A stretch of DNA of 64,000 nt from NCBI GenBank assembly GCA_943370385.1, contig CALRQT020000003.1, positions 124,001 through 188,000 on the forward strand, read 5' to 3'. The notes beneath the pieces are model-generated. The model searched no databases, had not been told where the DNA came from, and saw only the letters and a program-made list of their open reading frames with translations. The DNA is from BAIKAL-G1 sp943370385. GTDB taxonomy: Bacteria > Cyanobacteriota > Cyanobacteriia > PCC-6307 > Cyanobiaceae. This document shows positions 35,738 through 44,711 of this stretch, piece after piece; position 1 is the stretch's first letter, and every line of letters begins with the position of its first letter. The translations under genes and the position numbers were made by a program.

Positions 35738-37111
35738 TCAGATGAAAAGCTCTTCGCGGGGATAGCCCACGCGGGATGGGGGCCGACTGCCGTAGATCGC
35801 CGAGAGCAGAAGCAATATGCCCAACCTGCCCACGAACATGCCCACCATCAGCACCAGCTGGCCCCAACGGTTCAACTGGGCTGTCACGCCCAGATCCAGC
35901 CCCACCGTACCGAAGGCCGACATGCAGGTGAAGAGCTTCTCAAGGAAGTTGAAGCTGGTGCGGGTGGGCTCTCCTGAGGCCGTGGGCCCCAAGCCCAGCA
36001 ACAGGGTCATCAGGATCACGAAGAGCGCGGAGGCCAAGGTCACCCCCACGGCCCGCAGCACAACCGTATCCGGGATCTGGCGCCGCTGGATGATCACCTC
36101 GTCACGCCCCTCCAGGGTGGAACGGGTCGCCCCCATCAAAACGGCGAAGGTTGTGGTTTTGATGCCGCCGCCGGTGCCCCCAGGACTAGCGCCGATAAAC
36201 ATCAGCACAATCAAAAGCAGCAGGCCGGCATCGGAAAAGGTCTGGATCGAGAGGGGCACGGTGTTGAAGCCTGCCGTGCGCGCCGAAATCGATTGAAACA
36301 GGGTCACCTGCAGCCGCTGCCACCACTGCAGGTCCTCGATCACGCCACCGGAGGCGAACTGTTCGGTAAACAGGAGGCCTAGGGCCCCAATCCCCACCAA
36401 GAGGAGCGTGCTGCGCAACACCAACCGGCTGTGCAGGCTCAGCCGACGCAGCTTGAGGCTGCGCAGGGTGAAAGCGCTCCGCCGTTGCAGGCTGGAGCGA
36501 TTACTCCAAAGGTCGTTAATCACCCGCCAGCCAATGCCGCCCACCACGATCATGGTTGCGATCACACCATTCACCACCGGGTTATCCCGGTAGCGCACAA
36601 GATTGTCGCCCCAAAGGCCAAACCCAGCGTTGTTGTAAGCGCTGATGCAGTGGAACAGGGACGCCCAGAACCGTTCCAGCGGATTGGCGATATCGGTAAA
36701 GCCGAAGCCAAATAGCACCAACGTGCCCAAGGCCATCACCCCGAGTCCCGTAACCAGAATGCTGTTGAAGGTGGGGCCAATCCCGCCCACGCCGAAGTCG
36801 TCCAAGGCCCGGCCCTTGTCGAGCCGGTGACGCAGACCGGATCGCCCCTGCACAAACCCCTGCAGGAAGGTGGTGATGGCCATCAGGCCCAGGCCACCGG
36901 TGATGATCAAGCCGGCCAGGGTCACCTGGCCAAAGGCGGTGAGGTCCCGGCTGATGTCGATGATCGACAGGCCCGTCACCGTGATCGCGGAGGTCACCGT
37001 AAACAGGGCTTCCCAAAGCCCAACCTCGTCGCTGGAACAGAGGGGGCTCGCAAGAACGACCGTGCCCACAGCAATCACCAGGGCGCCGGTCACCACCGTG
37101 AATTGGGGCAC
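35738..37111 (-). CDS. ktrB: KtrB potassium transporter membrane subunit
   Basis: About 457 residues with repeated M1-P-M2 units: TVTSAITVTGLSIID, CISAYNNAGFGLWG, ISARTAGFNTVPL and MSAFGTVGLDLG, the four selectivity-filter loops of the Trk/Ktr/HKT family. The C-terminus is in the cytosol. The GTG at 37111 is the first standard start. The frame upstream (back to a TAG near 37190) is open and reads like the usual N-terminus (TGLASTVWSSLKAWRHSLT), yet has no ATG, GTG or TTG, so the true start may be non-canonical. Confidence 0.93.
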   Translation of the reverse strand: MPQFTVVTGALVIAVGTVVLASPLCSSDEVGLWEALFTVTSAITVTGLSIIDISRDLTAFGQVTLAGLIITGGLGLMAITTFLQGFVQGRSGLRHRLDKGRALDDFGVGGIGPTFNSILVTGLGVMALGTLVLFGFGFTDIANPLERFWASLFHCISAYNNAGFGLWGDNLVRYRDNPVVNGVIATMIVVGGIGWRVINDLWSNRSSLQRRSAFTLRSLKLRRLSLHSRLVLRSTLLLVGIGALGLLFTEQFASGGVIEDLQWWQRLQVTLFQSISARTAGFNTVPLSIQTFSDAGLLLLIVLMFIGASPGGTGGGIKTTTFAVLMGATRSTLEGRDEVIIQRRQIPDTVVLRAVGVTLASALFVILMTLLLGLGPTASGEPTRTSFNFLEKLFTCMSAFGTVGLDLGVTAQLNRWGQLVLMVGMFVGRLGILLLLSAIYGSRPPSRVGYPREELFI

Positions 37112-37338
37112 CGTGAGGCTGTGGCGCCAGGCTTTAAGGGAACTCCAAACGGTGCTGGCCAGGCCGGTGATGCGCCAAGGCCCACAACCCTAATCCAGAG
37201 TTTTTGGGGGAGGAGGGGGGAGGCCGCCTTCATTCAGTCCTTGACCAGCCCCCAGCCTGGGGGTTCGGGGACCCCTCCCTGGCCGCGCTTGAGTTGGCGC
37301 CAGCCCTTGCCTAAGGTCCCGCCAGTCGTCCACTGACC

Positions 37339-39243
37339 GTGACTGTGAAGGAACAGGGCCAAATCCAGATCCACACGGAAAATATTTTTCCGATCATTAA
37401 AAAGGCCGTCTATTCCGGCCATGAGGTGTTCCTGCGCGAGCTGGTGAGTAATGGCGTCGACGCCATTAGCAAGCGCCGTATGGCGGCCATGGGCGGCGAT
37501 TGCAGCGAGGGCGAAGAAGGACAGATCCGGATCAGCATTGATCGCGAAGCCAAAACGATCACGATCAGCGACAACGGCATCGGCATGACGGCCGATGAGG
37601 TGAAGCGCTACATCAACCAGGTAGCCTTCTCCAGCGCCGAGGAATTCCTGCAGAAATACAAAAGCGAAGACGACGCGATCATCGGCCACTTCGGCCTTGG
37701 CTTCTATTCCAGCTTCATGGTGGCCGACCAGGTGGAGCTGGTCAGCTTGTCTGCCAGGCCCGATGCCGAGGCGGTGCGCTGGAGCTGCGATGGCTCCCCC
37801 AACTTCACCCTGGAAGGGGGTGAGCGCAGCGAGCCTGGCACCGATGTGATCCTGCACCTGCAGGAGGAGGAAATCGAATACATCGAGCCCAGCCGCCTGC
37901 GCACCCTGATCACCACCTACTGCGACTTCCTGCCGGTGGAAGTGCAGCTGGAAGGCGAAACGGTGAACAAACGCCAGGCCCCCTGGCGCAGCAGCCCCCG
38001 CGACCTAACCGATCAGGACTACATCGACTTCTACCGCTACCTCTACCCCTTCCAGGGGGATCCCCTGCTCTGGGTGCACCTCAACACCGATTACCCCTAC
38101 AACCTCCAGGGCATTCTCTTCTTCCCCCGACTCACGGGCCGCACCGATTGGGAACGGGGCGAGATTCGCCTCTACTGCAACCAGGTGTTTGTGAGCGATT
38201 CGATCAAGGAGGTGGTGCCCCGCTACCTGCTGCCCCTGCGCGGCGTGATCGACTCCCCCGACATCCCCCTGAACGTGAGCCGCAGCGCCCTCCAAACCGA
38301 TCGGCGTGTGCGCTCGATCGGCGGCTTCGTGGCCAAGAAGGTGGGCGATCGCCTCAAGGAGCTCCATCGCGATGAGCCCAAGCGCTACGCCGAAATCTGG
38401 GAGGCCCTGGCCCCCTTCATCAAGATCGGCGCCATGGAAGACGACAAGTTCGCCGACCAGGTGGCCGATCTGGTGCTCTATGGCACCACCGCCCCTGCGG
38501 GCGAGCAGGAGGAGAACCCCGACCCGATTGCCAGTGGCAACCTGGCCTACACCACCCTGGCCGGCTACCGCAGCCGCCTGGGCGAGGCCAATGCCAAACG
38601 CATCCTCTATTGCACCGATGAGGCCGGCCAGGCAGGTCCCCTGGCCCTGTGGAAAGGCCAAGGGGCCGAGGTGCTGTTGGCCGACACCCTGATCGATGCC
38701 CAGTTCATCCCCTGGCTGGAATCGCGCCACCAGGAGCTCACCTTCCAGCGGGTCGATAGCGAACTCGATGACAGCCTGCAGGAGAAAGAAGCGGAGATCA
38801 GTGACGCCGAGGGCAAGGACGCCAGCGAGCAGCTGCGCAGCTTGTTTAAGGAGGTGCTCAATACCGACAAGGTGACGGTGCAGGTGCAATCCCTCAAGGG
38901 GGACAACACTCCGGCAGCCCTGATTTTGCTACCCGAGCAGATGCGCCGCATCAACGACATGGGTGCCCTGATGGAGCAGCGCCTGCCGGGCCTGCCCGAG
39001 CACCACGTGCTGCTGATCAACCGCCGCCATCCCCTGGTGGAAGGGCTGCTCAAGCTCTCGGCCGGGGCCGTGATCACCGGCGCCGGCGCCAGCTCCCCCA
39101 GCCAGCAGCTGGCGAACCAGCTGGGCCAGCACCTCTATGAGATGGCCCGCCTGGCCGTGGGCGGCCTGGAGCCCAACCAGTTGGCCGGCTTCCAGCAGCG
39201 CAGCACCGACCTGCTCTCCCAGCTGCTCGCCCGGGGCCTCTGA
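37339..39243 (+). CDS. htpG: HtpG (Hsp90) chaperone
   Basis: A 634-residue protein. GHKL ATPase domain: FLRELVSNGVDAISKRR, ISDNGIGMTADEV, GHFGLGFYSSFMVAD. Middle domain: DIPLNVSRSALQTD. A C-terminal dimerisation domain follows. GTG start. Cytosolic ATP-dependent chaperone linked to heat stress in cyanobacteria. The ATP-site motif is NGVDA rather than the common NASDA, while the Asn and Asp are kept. Confidence 0.97.
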   Translation: MTVKEQGQIQIHTENIFPIIKKAVYSGHEVFLRELVSNGVDAISKRRMAAMGGDCSEGEEGQIRISIDREAKTITISDNGIGMTADEVKRYINQVAFSSAEEFLQKYKSEDDAIIGHFGLGFYSSFMVADQVELVSLSARPDAEAVRWSCDGSPNFTLEGGERSEPGTDVILHLQEEEIEYIEPSRLRTLITTYCDFLPVEVQLEGETVNKRQAPWRSSPRDLTDQDYIDFYRYLYPFQGDPLLWVHLNTDYPYNLQGILFFPRLTGRTDWERGEIRLYCNQVFVSDSIKEVVPRYLLPLRGVIDSPDIPLNVSRSALQTDRRVRSIGGFVAKKVGDRLKELHRDEPKRYAEIWEALAPFIKIGAMEDDKFADQVADLVLYGTTAPAGEQEENPDPIASGNLAYTTLAGYRSRLGEANAKRILYCTDEAGQAGPLALWKGQGAEVLLADTLIDAQFIPWLESRHQELTFQRVDSELDDSLQEKEAEISDAEGKDASEQLRSLFKEVLNTDKVTVQVQSLKGDNTPAALILLPEQMRRINDMGALMEQRLPGLPEHHVLLINRRHPLVEGLLKLSAGAVITGAGASSPSQQLANQLGQHLYEMARLAVGGLEPNQLAGFQQRSTDLLSQLLARGL

Positions 39244-39365
39244 GCCCAGGGTCCCAGGGGGGCTTGCCCAGCCCCCGCAAGGCGGCTTCAAGCCATGGCC
39301 GCCTTGCCCTTTGGTAAGATCTCCGTTCGGGTTAATCCCCGTTTGTTATCCACAGGTTGATTGTC

Positions 39366-39602
39366 ATGTCCCGGGTTTGTCAGCTCACCGGCAAGCGCGC
39401 CAACAACGGCATGGCCGTCTCCCACTCCCATGTGCGCACCAAGAAGCTGCAGCAGGTCAACCTGCAGGAGCGCCGCCTCTGGTGGGCCGAGGGCAACCGC
39501 TTCGTGAAGCTGCGCCTCTCCACCCGCGCCCTCAAGACCGTCCAAAAGAAAGGCCTGGGTGCCTACGCCAAGCAACTCGGCGTCAACCTGGCCAAGATCT
39601 GA
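39366..39602 (+). CDS. rpmB: 50S ribosomal protein L28
   Basis: 78 residues, full length: MSRVCQLTGKRANNGMAVSH, SHVRTKKLQQVNLQ, LRLSTRALKTVQKKG. Binds 23S rRNA. It is 120 bp after htpG with TTGGTAAGATCTCC upstream, which may hold its own -10 element. Confidence 0.97.
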   Translation: MSRVCQLTGKRANNGMAVSHSHVRTKKLQQVNLQERRLWWAEGNRFVKLRLSTRALKTVQKKGLGAYAKQLGVNLAKI

Positions 39603-39649
39603 GCCGGCCCCGTTTAGGCCCTGACCAACCCAACCCCTGAGCCCCTGCA

Positions 39650-40255
39650 ATGAAGCGCCGTCTTGTGTTGCAGGGGCTTTTGGCTGCCATGCCAGCGGCC
39701 GGTGCCCTCGCCGGCCTCCTGGCAGCCCCCAAACCGGCCCGGGCCCTGGGCGGCACCCTGCCGGAGCTTGATCAGCCGGCTCCCGATTTCGCCCTGGCGG
39801 GTTTTGTGCCCCCGGGCACGGAAGGGGAGCGCAGCCTCCAAGATTTCCAGGGACGCTGGCTGGCCCTCTATTTCTATCCCAAGGATTTCACCGGCGGCTG
39901 CACCCTGGAGGCCCGGGGCTTCCAGCAGGACCTCGAGCAGTTCCACCAGCTCGGGGCTGAGGTGGTGGGCATCAGCGCCGATTCGGCCGAATCCCATGCC
40001 TCCTTTTGCGGTAGCGAGGGCCTGGCCTTTCCCCTACTCTCCGATCCCGGTGGGCTCGTGAGCCGCCGCTATGGCTCCTGGATCTCCCCCTACTCCCAGC
40101 GCCACAGCTTCCTGATCGATCCAACGGGCGTGCTGCGCGAGCGCTGGGTGGCCGTGCGGCCTTCCGGCCACAGCCAGGAGATCCTGGCCTCGCTCCAGGC
40201 CCTCATCGCCGCCGCCCCTTCCATGCCTTCTCCCTCCCCCAGCATCAGCAGCTGA
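39650..40255 (+). CDS. PrxQ/Bcp-type peroxiredoxin, exported
   Basis: 201 residues with an N-terminal export segment (MKRRLVLQGLLAAMPAAG, cleavage likely near ARALG), so probably periplasmic or lumenal. The peroxidase site is YPKDFTGGCTLEARGFQ, with the peroxidatic Cys. The Cys usually five residues later is Gly/Arg-like; a second Cys occurs in HASFCGSEGLAFP and may be the resolving residue, as in PrxQ subtypes with the partner Cys in helix 3. It is four bases before the cyclase gene, so likely co-transcribed. Confidence 0.88.
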   Translation: MKRRLVLQGLLAAMPAAGALAGLLAAPKPARALGGTLPELDQPAPDFALAGFVPPGTEGERSLQDFQGRWLALYFYPKDFTGGCTLEARGFQQDLEQFHQLGAEVVGISADSAESHASFCGSEGLAFPLLSDPGGLVSRRYGSWISPYSQRHSFLIDPTGVLRERWVAVRPSGHSQEILASLQALIAAAPSMPSPSPSISS

Positions 40256-40259
40256 CGCC

Positions 40260-42281
40260 ATGATCGAACCGCTCTGGTACGTGGATGTGCCCCGGCGGCA
40301 GCTGGAGCCCGTGCTCACGGCGGCCTTGGAGCTGCTCGGCCCCGGGGCGACCCGCCAGGGCAACCACCTGCGCCTCTGCCGCGAGGGGCTGGACCTGCGC
40401 CTGAGTGGTTGGTCGCTGCAGCAATCGGTGTATCTCAAGGCCTGGCTCTGGCGGGGCTCCAACGCCCAGGCCCAGGCCCTGCTGACCCACCTGCAAGCCG
40501 AACTGGAGCAACGCTTTCCCTACGCCCTCGCTCCCCTAGCCCCCCTGGAGCCTGGCGCCGATGTGTTCGAGGCCCTCGCTAGCGCCTATCCCCACACGGT
40601 GGCAGCCTTTCGCCAGTTGCCCCAGGGCCAAGCCGACCTGGAGCGGCTCTGGTGGTGGGAGGCCCGCTGGCGCGGCCAGGCCGGTCGCACCGCCGAGCCA
40701 CCGGCGGTGGTGCAGAAGATCTCTGGGCCCATGCCCAAAGCGTCCGGCGGTGAGACGCCCTGGGACGTGGTCGTGCTGGGTGGGGCCCTGGGGATGGTGC
40801 AGGCGGCGGCCCTGGCCCAAGCCGGCCAGCAGGTGGTGGTGGTGGAGCGATTGGAGGCGGGCAAGATGCACCGCGAATGGAATATCTCCCGCAGCGAGCT
40901 GGAGGTGCTTGTTACTACAGGCCTGTTTAGCGCTGATGAGGTGGAAACCCTGATCCTGCGCGAATACCGCGACGGCTTCCACAAGTTTTTTGATGGCAAC
41001 AATCCAGCCGACTGCTGTGCGCCGGTGTTGCACACGCCCACCGTGCTCAACATCGCCATTGATAGCCAGGCCTTACTCCTCGCCTGCCAGGCCAAGTTGG
41101 AGGCCGCCGGCGGTGCCGTGATCGATCGCACCGACTTTGTCCACGCCAGCGTCCACGACGACGGCGTGGTGCTGGAGCTCAAAGGCCGCAGCGATGGCCA
41201 GCGCCGCCAGCTCCACTGCAAGTTGGTGCTCGATGCCATGGGCACGGCCAGTTCGGTGGCCTGGCAACTCCATGGCGGCCAGCCCTTCGACAGCGTCTGC
41301 CCCACCGTGGGCATGGTGCTCGAAGGCATTCCGCCGGAGATCTGGGATCCCAACCTGGGCGATGTGCTGTTTGGCCATGGCGATGTCAGCCGCCAACGCC
41401 AGCTGATCTGGGAACTGTTCCCCGGCAAGGGCGACGAGCTCACCTTTTACCTCTTCCACTACCACCGGATCACCGAAGCCGATCCCGGCTCCCTACTGGA
41501 GCTCTACGAAGACTTTTTCCAGATCCTCGGTGAATACAAGCCGATCGAAGGGCTATCCCTGCGCTGGAAAAAACCAACGTTTGGCTATATCCCAGGCTAT
41601 TTCCACACCCGCAGTGGTTCGCGCCGGGTGGGCTTCGAGCGCATCCTGGCGATCGGCGATGCGGCCTCCCTGCAATCGCCCCTGATCTTCACCGGCTTTG
41701 GCACCCTGGTGCGCAACCTGCCCCGGCTCACCACCTTGATCGACCAGGCCCTGCGCCTGGAGCAACTCGATGGGGCCAGCCTCAACCAGGTGCGCGCCTC
41801 CCAGGCCAATGTCACCGTCACCTGGCTGTTTAGCCGCGGCATGATGGTGCCCCCCGGCCGGCGCATCGCCCCCCAGGCGATTAACGCCATGCTCAATGTG
41901 TTCTTTGGCGTGCTGGCCACGGGCGATCCGGCCAAGGCCGATGCCTTCATGAAGGACCGGGCCGGCTGGCTGGCCTTCACCTCCATGGCCCTGGTGGCGG
42001 CCTGGCGCACGCCCAAGATGCTGCTCTGGATCCTCGATCTGGCCGGTCCCGTGGACCTGGCCCGCTGGCTGGTCAGTTACCTGGAATTCAGCCTGCTCAG
42101 CCTGCGCTCCCTGCTCTTGGCGGGCTGGCTCCCCCAGCTGGAGCTGGCCCTGCGCCCCCAGCTGGAAGCCCGTTGGCCGGCCCTGGCCCTGGGCCTCAAT
42201 GCCCTCGCCTTTGACATCACCGATGGGATCGGCCGACCCCGCTGGCAAAACCAGGCCCCGTTGACAAAACAGGGCCGGTAA
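40260..42281 (+). CDS. CruA/CruP-family lycopene cyclase
   Basis: A 673-residue protein. The N-terminal ~150 residues are a family-specific region. FAD-binding part: WDVVVLGGALGMVQAAALAQ and VVVVERLEAGKMHREWNIS, then FDGNNPADCC, VLDAMGTASSVAWQL, LFGHGDVS, FLFHYHR-like LFHYHRITEADPG, and IGDAASLQSPLIFTGFGTLVRNL. CruA makes bicyclic carotenoids; CruP is a paralog of less clear role. The length favours CruA, but reading alone does not settle it. Confidence 0.88.
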   Translation: MIEPLWYVDVPRRQLEPVLTAALELLGPGATRQGNHLRLCREGLDLRLSGWSLQQSVYLKAWLWRGSNAQAQALLTHLQAELEQRFPYALAPLAPLEPGADVFEALASAYPHTVAAFRQLPQGQADLERLWWWEARWRGQAGRTAEPPAVVQKISGPMPKASGGETPWDVVVLGGALGMVQAAALAQAGQQVVVVERLEAGKMHREWNISRSELEVLVTTGLFSADEVETLILREYRDGFHKFFDGNNPADCCAPVLHTPTVLNIAIDSQALLLACQAKLEAAGGAVIDRTDFVHASVHDDGVVLELKGRSDGQRRQLHCKLVLDAMGTASSVAWQLHGGQPFDSVCPTVGMVLEGIPPEIWDPNLGDVLFGHGDVSRQRQLIWELFPGKGDELTFYLFHYHRITEADPGSLLELYEDFFQILGEYKPIEGLSLRWKKPTFGYIPGYFHTRSGSRRVGFERILAIGDAASLQSPLIFTGFGTLVRNLPRLTTLIDQALRLEQLDGASLNQVRASQANVTVTWLFSRGMMVPPGRRIAPQAINAMLNVFFGVLATGDPAKADAFMKDRAGWLAFTSMALVAAWRTPKMLLWILDLAGPVDLARWLVSYLEFSLLSLRSLLLAGWLPQLELALRPQLEARWPALALGLNALAFDITDGIGRPRWQNQAPLTKQGR

Positions 42282-42306
42282 CCTGGCCCCACTACGGCCA
42301 GGCTCC

Positions 42307-43263
42307 ATGGACCGCGACCGGGCCCTTCCCACCCTGAGCCGCAGGCAACTGCTTGCCCTGCTGGCCGGCGGCCTGGGGTTTGGGGCCAGCGTGGTTGCCG
42401 CCAAAGCCTTGACCCCGGCAGCCGGCGGCCTGGCCCAACGGGCGCCCCTAGCAAGCGCCGCTCCCCTGGTGGCCCAGGCGCCAGCCGGCCCGTCCCCAAG
42501 CAAGCTGCGCTGGCTGGCCACGGCGGATAGCGGCAGCGGCGATCGCAAGCAGCAGGCGGTCGCCGATCAGATGGCGGCCGTGCAGCGGCGCCAACCGGTG
42601 GATCTGGTGATCCTGGCCGGCGACAACATCTACAACGATGGCGATATCAGCAAGGTGGATGGCGCCTTTACTCGCCCCTATAGCGCCCTACTCCAGGCCG
42701 GGGTGCCCTTCCACGCAGTGCTCGGCAACCACGACATCCGCACGGCGAATGGCGATCCCCAGGTGGCCTATCGCCCCTTCGGCATGGCCGGCCGGTGGTA
42801 CAACCTGCGCCGCGGGCCGGTGGAATTTTTCATGCTGGATACCAATATGAATGCCAACTGGAGCCAGCAATTGCCCTGGCTCCGCACCAGCCTGGCGGCC
42901 AGCAAAGCCCCCTGGAAAGTGGTGGTGGGCCACCACCCCATCTATTCGGCCGGCTTCTACGGCAATGATGCCGTTGCCCAGGGCCGGCTCAGCCCCCTGT
43001 TCAAAAAGTATGGAGTGCAGCTCTATATCAACGGCCACGAACACGATTACGAGCGCACCAAGGTGATCGATGGCACCACCTACCTGACCCTGGGCATCGG
43101 CGGTGCCAGCTTGAGGCCGATTCTGGCCAATGGCAACACGGCGGTGTGCGCCAGTGTGCATGGCTTCGTGGAACTGGAGGCGAGCCCCACCTCCATCAAA
43201 ATCAACGCTTGGGATCGCCAGGGCAAGCCCATCGACCAGGCCACCCTGGCCATCAAAAGTTGA
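42307..43263 (+). CDS. Exported calcineurin-like metallophosphoesterase
   Basis: A 318-residue protein with an N-terminal twin-arginine-like export signal (SRRQLLALLAGGLGFG). Metal-binding motifs in order: ATADSGS (in place of D-x-H), LAGDNIYNDG, LGNHD, VGHHPIYS and NGHEHDYER. This matches purple-acid-phosphatase-like metallophosphatases. Probably acts on organic phosphate outside the cytoplasm. It follows the cyclase gene by 25 bp. Confidence 0.88.
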   Translation: MDRDRALPTLSRRQLLALLAGGLGFGASVVAAKALTPAAGGLAQRAPLASAAPLVAQAPAGPSPSKLRWLATADSGSGDRKQQAVADQMAAVQRRQPVDLVILAGDNIYNDGDISKVDGAFTRPYSALLQAGVPFHAVLGNHDIRTANGDPQVAYRPFGMAGRWYNLRRGPVEFFMLDTNMNANWSQQLPWLRTSLAASKAPWKVVVGHHPIYSAGFYGNDAVAQGRLSPLFKKYGVQLYINGHEHDYERTKVIDGTTYLTLGIGGASLRPILANGNTAVCASVHGFVELEASPTSIKINAWDRQGKPIDQATLAIKS

Positions 43264-43320
43264 GGATTAGGGGCCTACGGCTCCACCGAGATCAGGGAAT
43301 TGGGGCGGCCAGCGAACCCA

Positions 43321-44622
43321 TCACCCATCCAAACCATGAACAAGCTCCCAGGGGCTCACCTGGCTGCGGTAGTCCTGCCATTGGCGCCGGCGCAGCTTGA
43401 GATAGGAGCGGCAGAACTCCTCGCCCAGGGCTGCCCGCAACACGGAATCGGCCTCCAGCGCCCCTAACGCCTCCCCAAGGTCGGTGGGCAGGCGGCCACA
43501 GGCTTCCAGGGGCAGGGGATCGGCGTAGTTGTCGTTGTCGTGGCGAACGCCGGGATCGAGCTGGCGTTCGATGCCATCGAGGCCGGCGGCCAGCACCACC
43601 GCCTGCAAGAGGTAGGGATGGGCCGCCCCATCGGGCAGGCGCAGCTCCAGGCGCTGGCCATCGGGGATGCGCACCATGTGGGTGCGGTTGTTGCCGCCGT
43701 AGCTGATCCCCCCGGGCGACCAGGTGGCCCCCGACGTGGTGGGCGGTGCCGCCAGGCGCCGGTAGCTGTTGACGCTGGGGTTGGTGAAGCAGGCCAGGGC
43801 CGGGGCATGGGCCAGCAGGCCGCCCAGGAAGTGGTAAGCCAGGCTCGAGAGACCGAGGGGTCCGGCGGGATCGGGGAACAGGTTGCGGCCCTCCAAATCC
43901 CAAAGGGAGAGGTGGGTATGGCAGCCGTTGCCGGTGAGTTCGGCCACGGGCTTGGGCATGAAGCTGGCCCGCATCCCCTGCTGTTCGGCCAGGGTTTTGA
44001 CCATCACCTTGAAGAAGGCGTGGCGATCGGCCGTCACCAGGGCCTCGGCGAAGGTCCAGTTCACCTCAAATTGGCCATTGGCGTCCTCGTGGTCGGCCTG
44101 GTAGGGGCCCCAGCCCAGCTGCTCCATGCCCTCCAGCAGGGGGCCGATCAGGGGGAAACGGCGCATCAGCGCCATCTGGTCGTAGCAGGGTTTGCTCTGG
44201 CGATCGTTGGCATCGGCCGGACCCAGGCCGGCGGGATCGAGCAGGAAAAACTCGGCCTCCACGCCACTGCGCAGCTCAAAGCCCAGCCCAGCAGCCCGTT
44301 GCCGCTGGCGTTGCAGCAGGCGCCGCGGGCATTGGTCCATCGGCACACCATTGAGGCTGAGGTCGGCCGCCACCCAGCCCACCTGGGGCTGCCAGGGCAG
44401 GGCCATCAAGCTGGTGGCATCGGGGATCGCCATCACATCGCCATCGGCGGGCGAGAGATCGAGCCAGGCGGCAAAGCCGGCAAAACCAGCACCCGCCTCA
44501 GCCATGGAGGCCACCGCCGAGGCCGGCACCAACTTGGAGCGCTGCACCCCGAACAAATCCGTGAACGACACCAACAGAAAACTGAGGCCCTGGTCCCGGA
44601 CCAGGCGGGCGAGATCGGTCAT
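43321..44622 (-). CDS. Type III glutamine synthetase-like ligase (GlnT family)
   Basis: A 433-residue protein with the glutamine synthetase fold: VSFTDLFGVQRSKLVP, SGVEAEFFLLD, ANGQFEVNW, GNGCHTHLSLWD, FTNPSVNSYRRL and RLELRLPDGAAHPYL. Relatives are annotated type III glutamate-ammonia ligase or gamma-glutamylamide ligases. It is unlike the main GlnA. It lies last in a same-strand group with a MetX-like hydrolase and a desaturase (89-bp gap), hinting at a dedicated nitrogen-compound pathway (inference). Confidence 0.85.
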   Translation of the reverse strand: MTDLARLVRDQGLSFLLVSFTDLFGVQRSKLVPASAVASMAEAGAGFAGFAAWLDLSPADGDVMAIPDATSLMALPWQPQVGWVAADLSLNGVPMDQCPRRLLQRQRQRAAGLGFELRSGVEAEFFLLDPAGLGPADANDRQSKPCYDQMALMRRFPLIGPLLEGMEQLGWGPYQADHEDANGQFEVNWTFAEALVTADRHAFFKVMVKTLAEQQGMRASFMPKPVAELTGNGCHTHLSLWDLEGRNLFPDPAGPLGLSSLAYHFLGGLLAHAPALACFTNPSVNSYRRLAAPPTTSGATWSPGGISYGGNNRTHMVRIPDGQRLELRLPDGAAHPYLLQAVVLAAGLDGIERQLDPGVRHDNDNYADPLPLEACGRLPTDLGEALGALEADSVLRAALGEEFCRSYLKLRRRQWQDYRSQVSPWELVHGLDG

Positions 44623-44711
44623 GGCGGATCGTGAGGGGATAAGAAAAAACTGGGAGCAAAACCCGTTTCGAAAACCTTTAAAACCGTTTGATCACCTCGG
44701 CGAACAACGGC

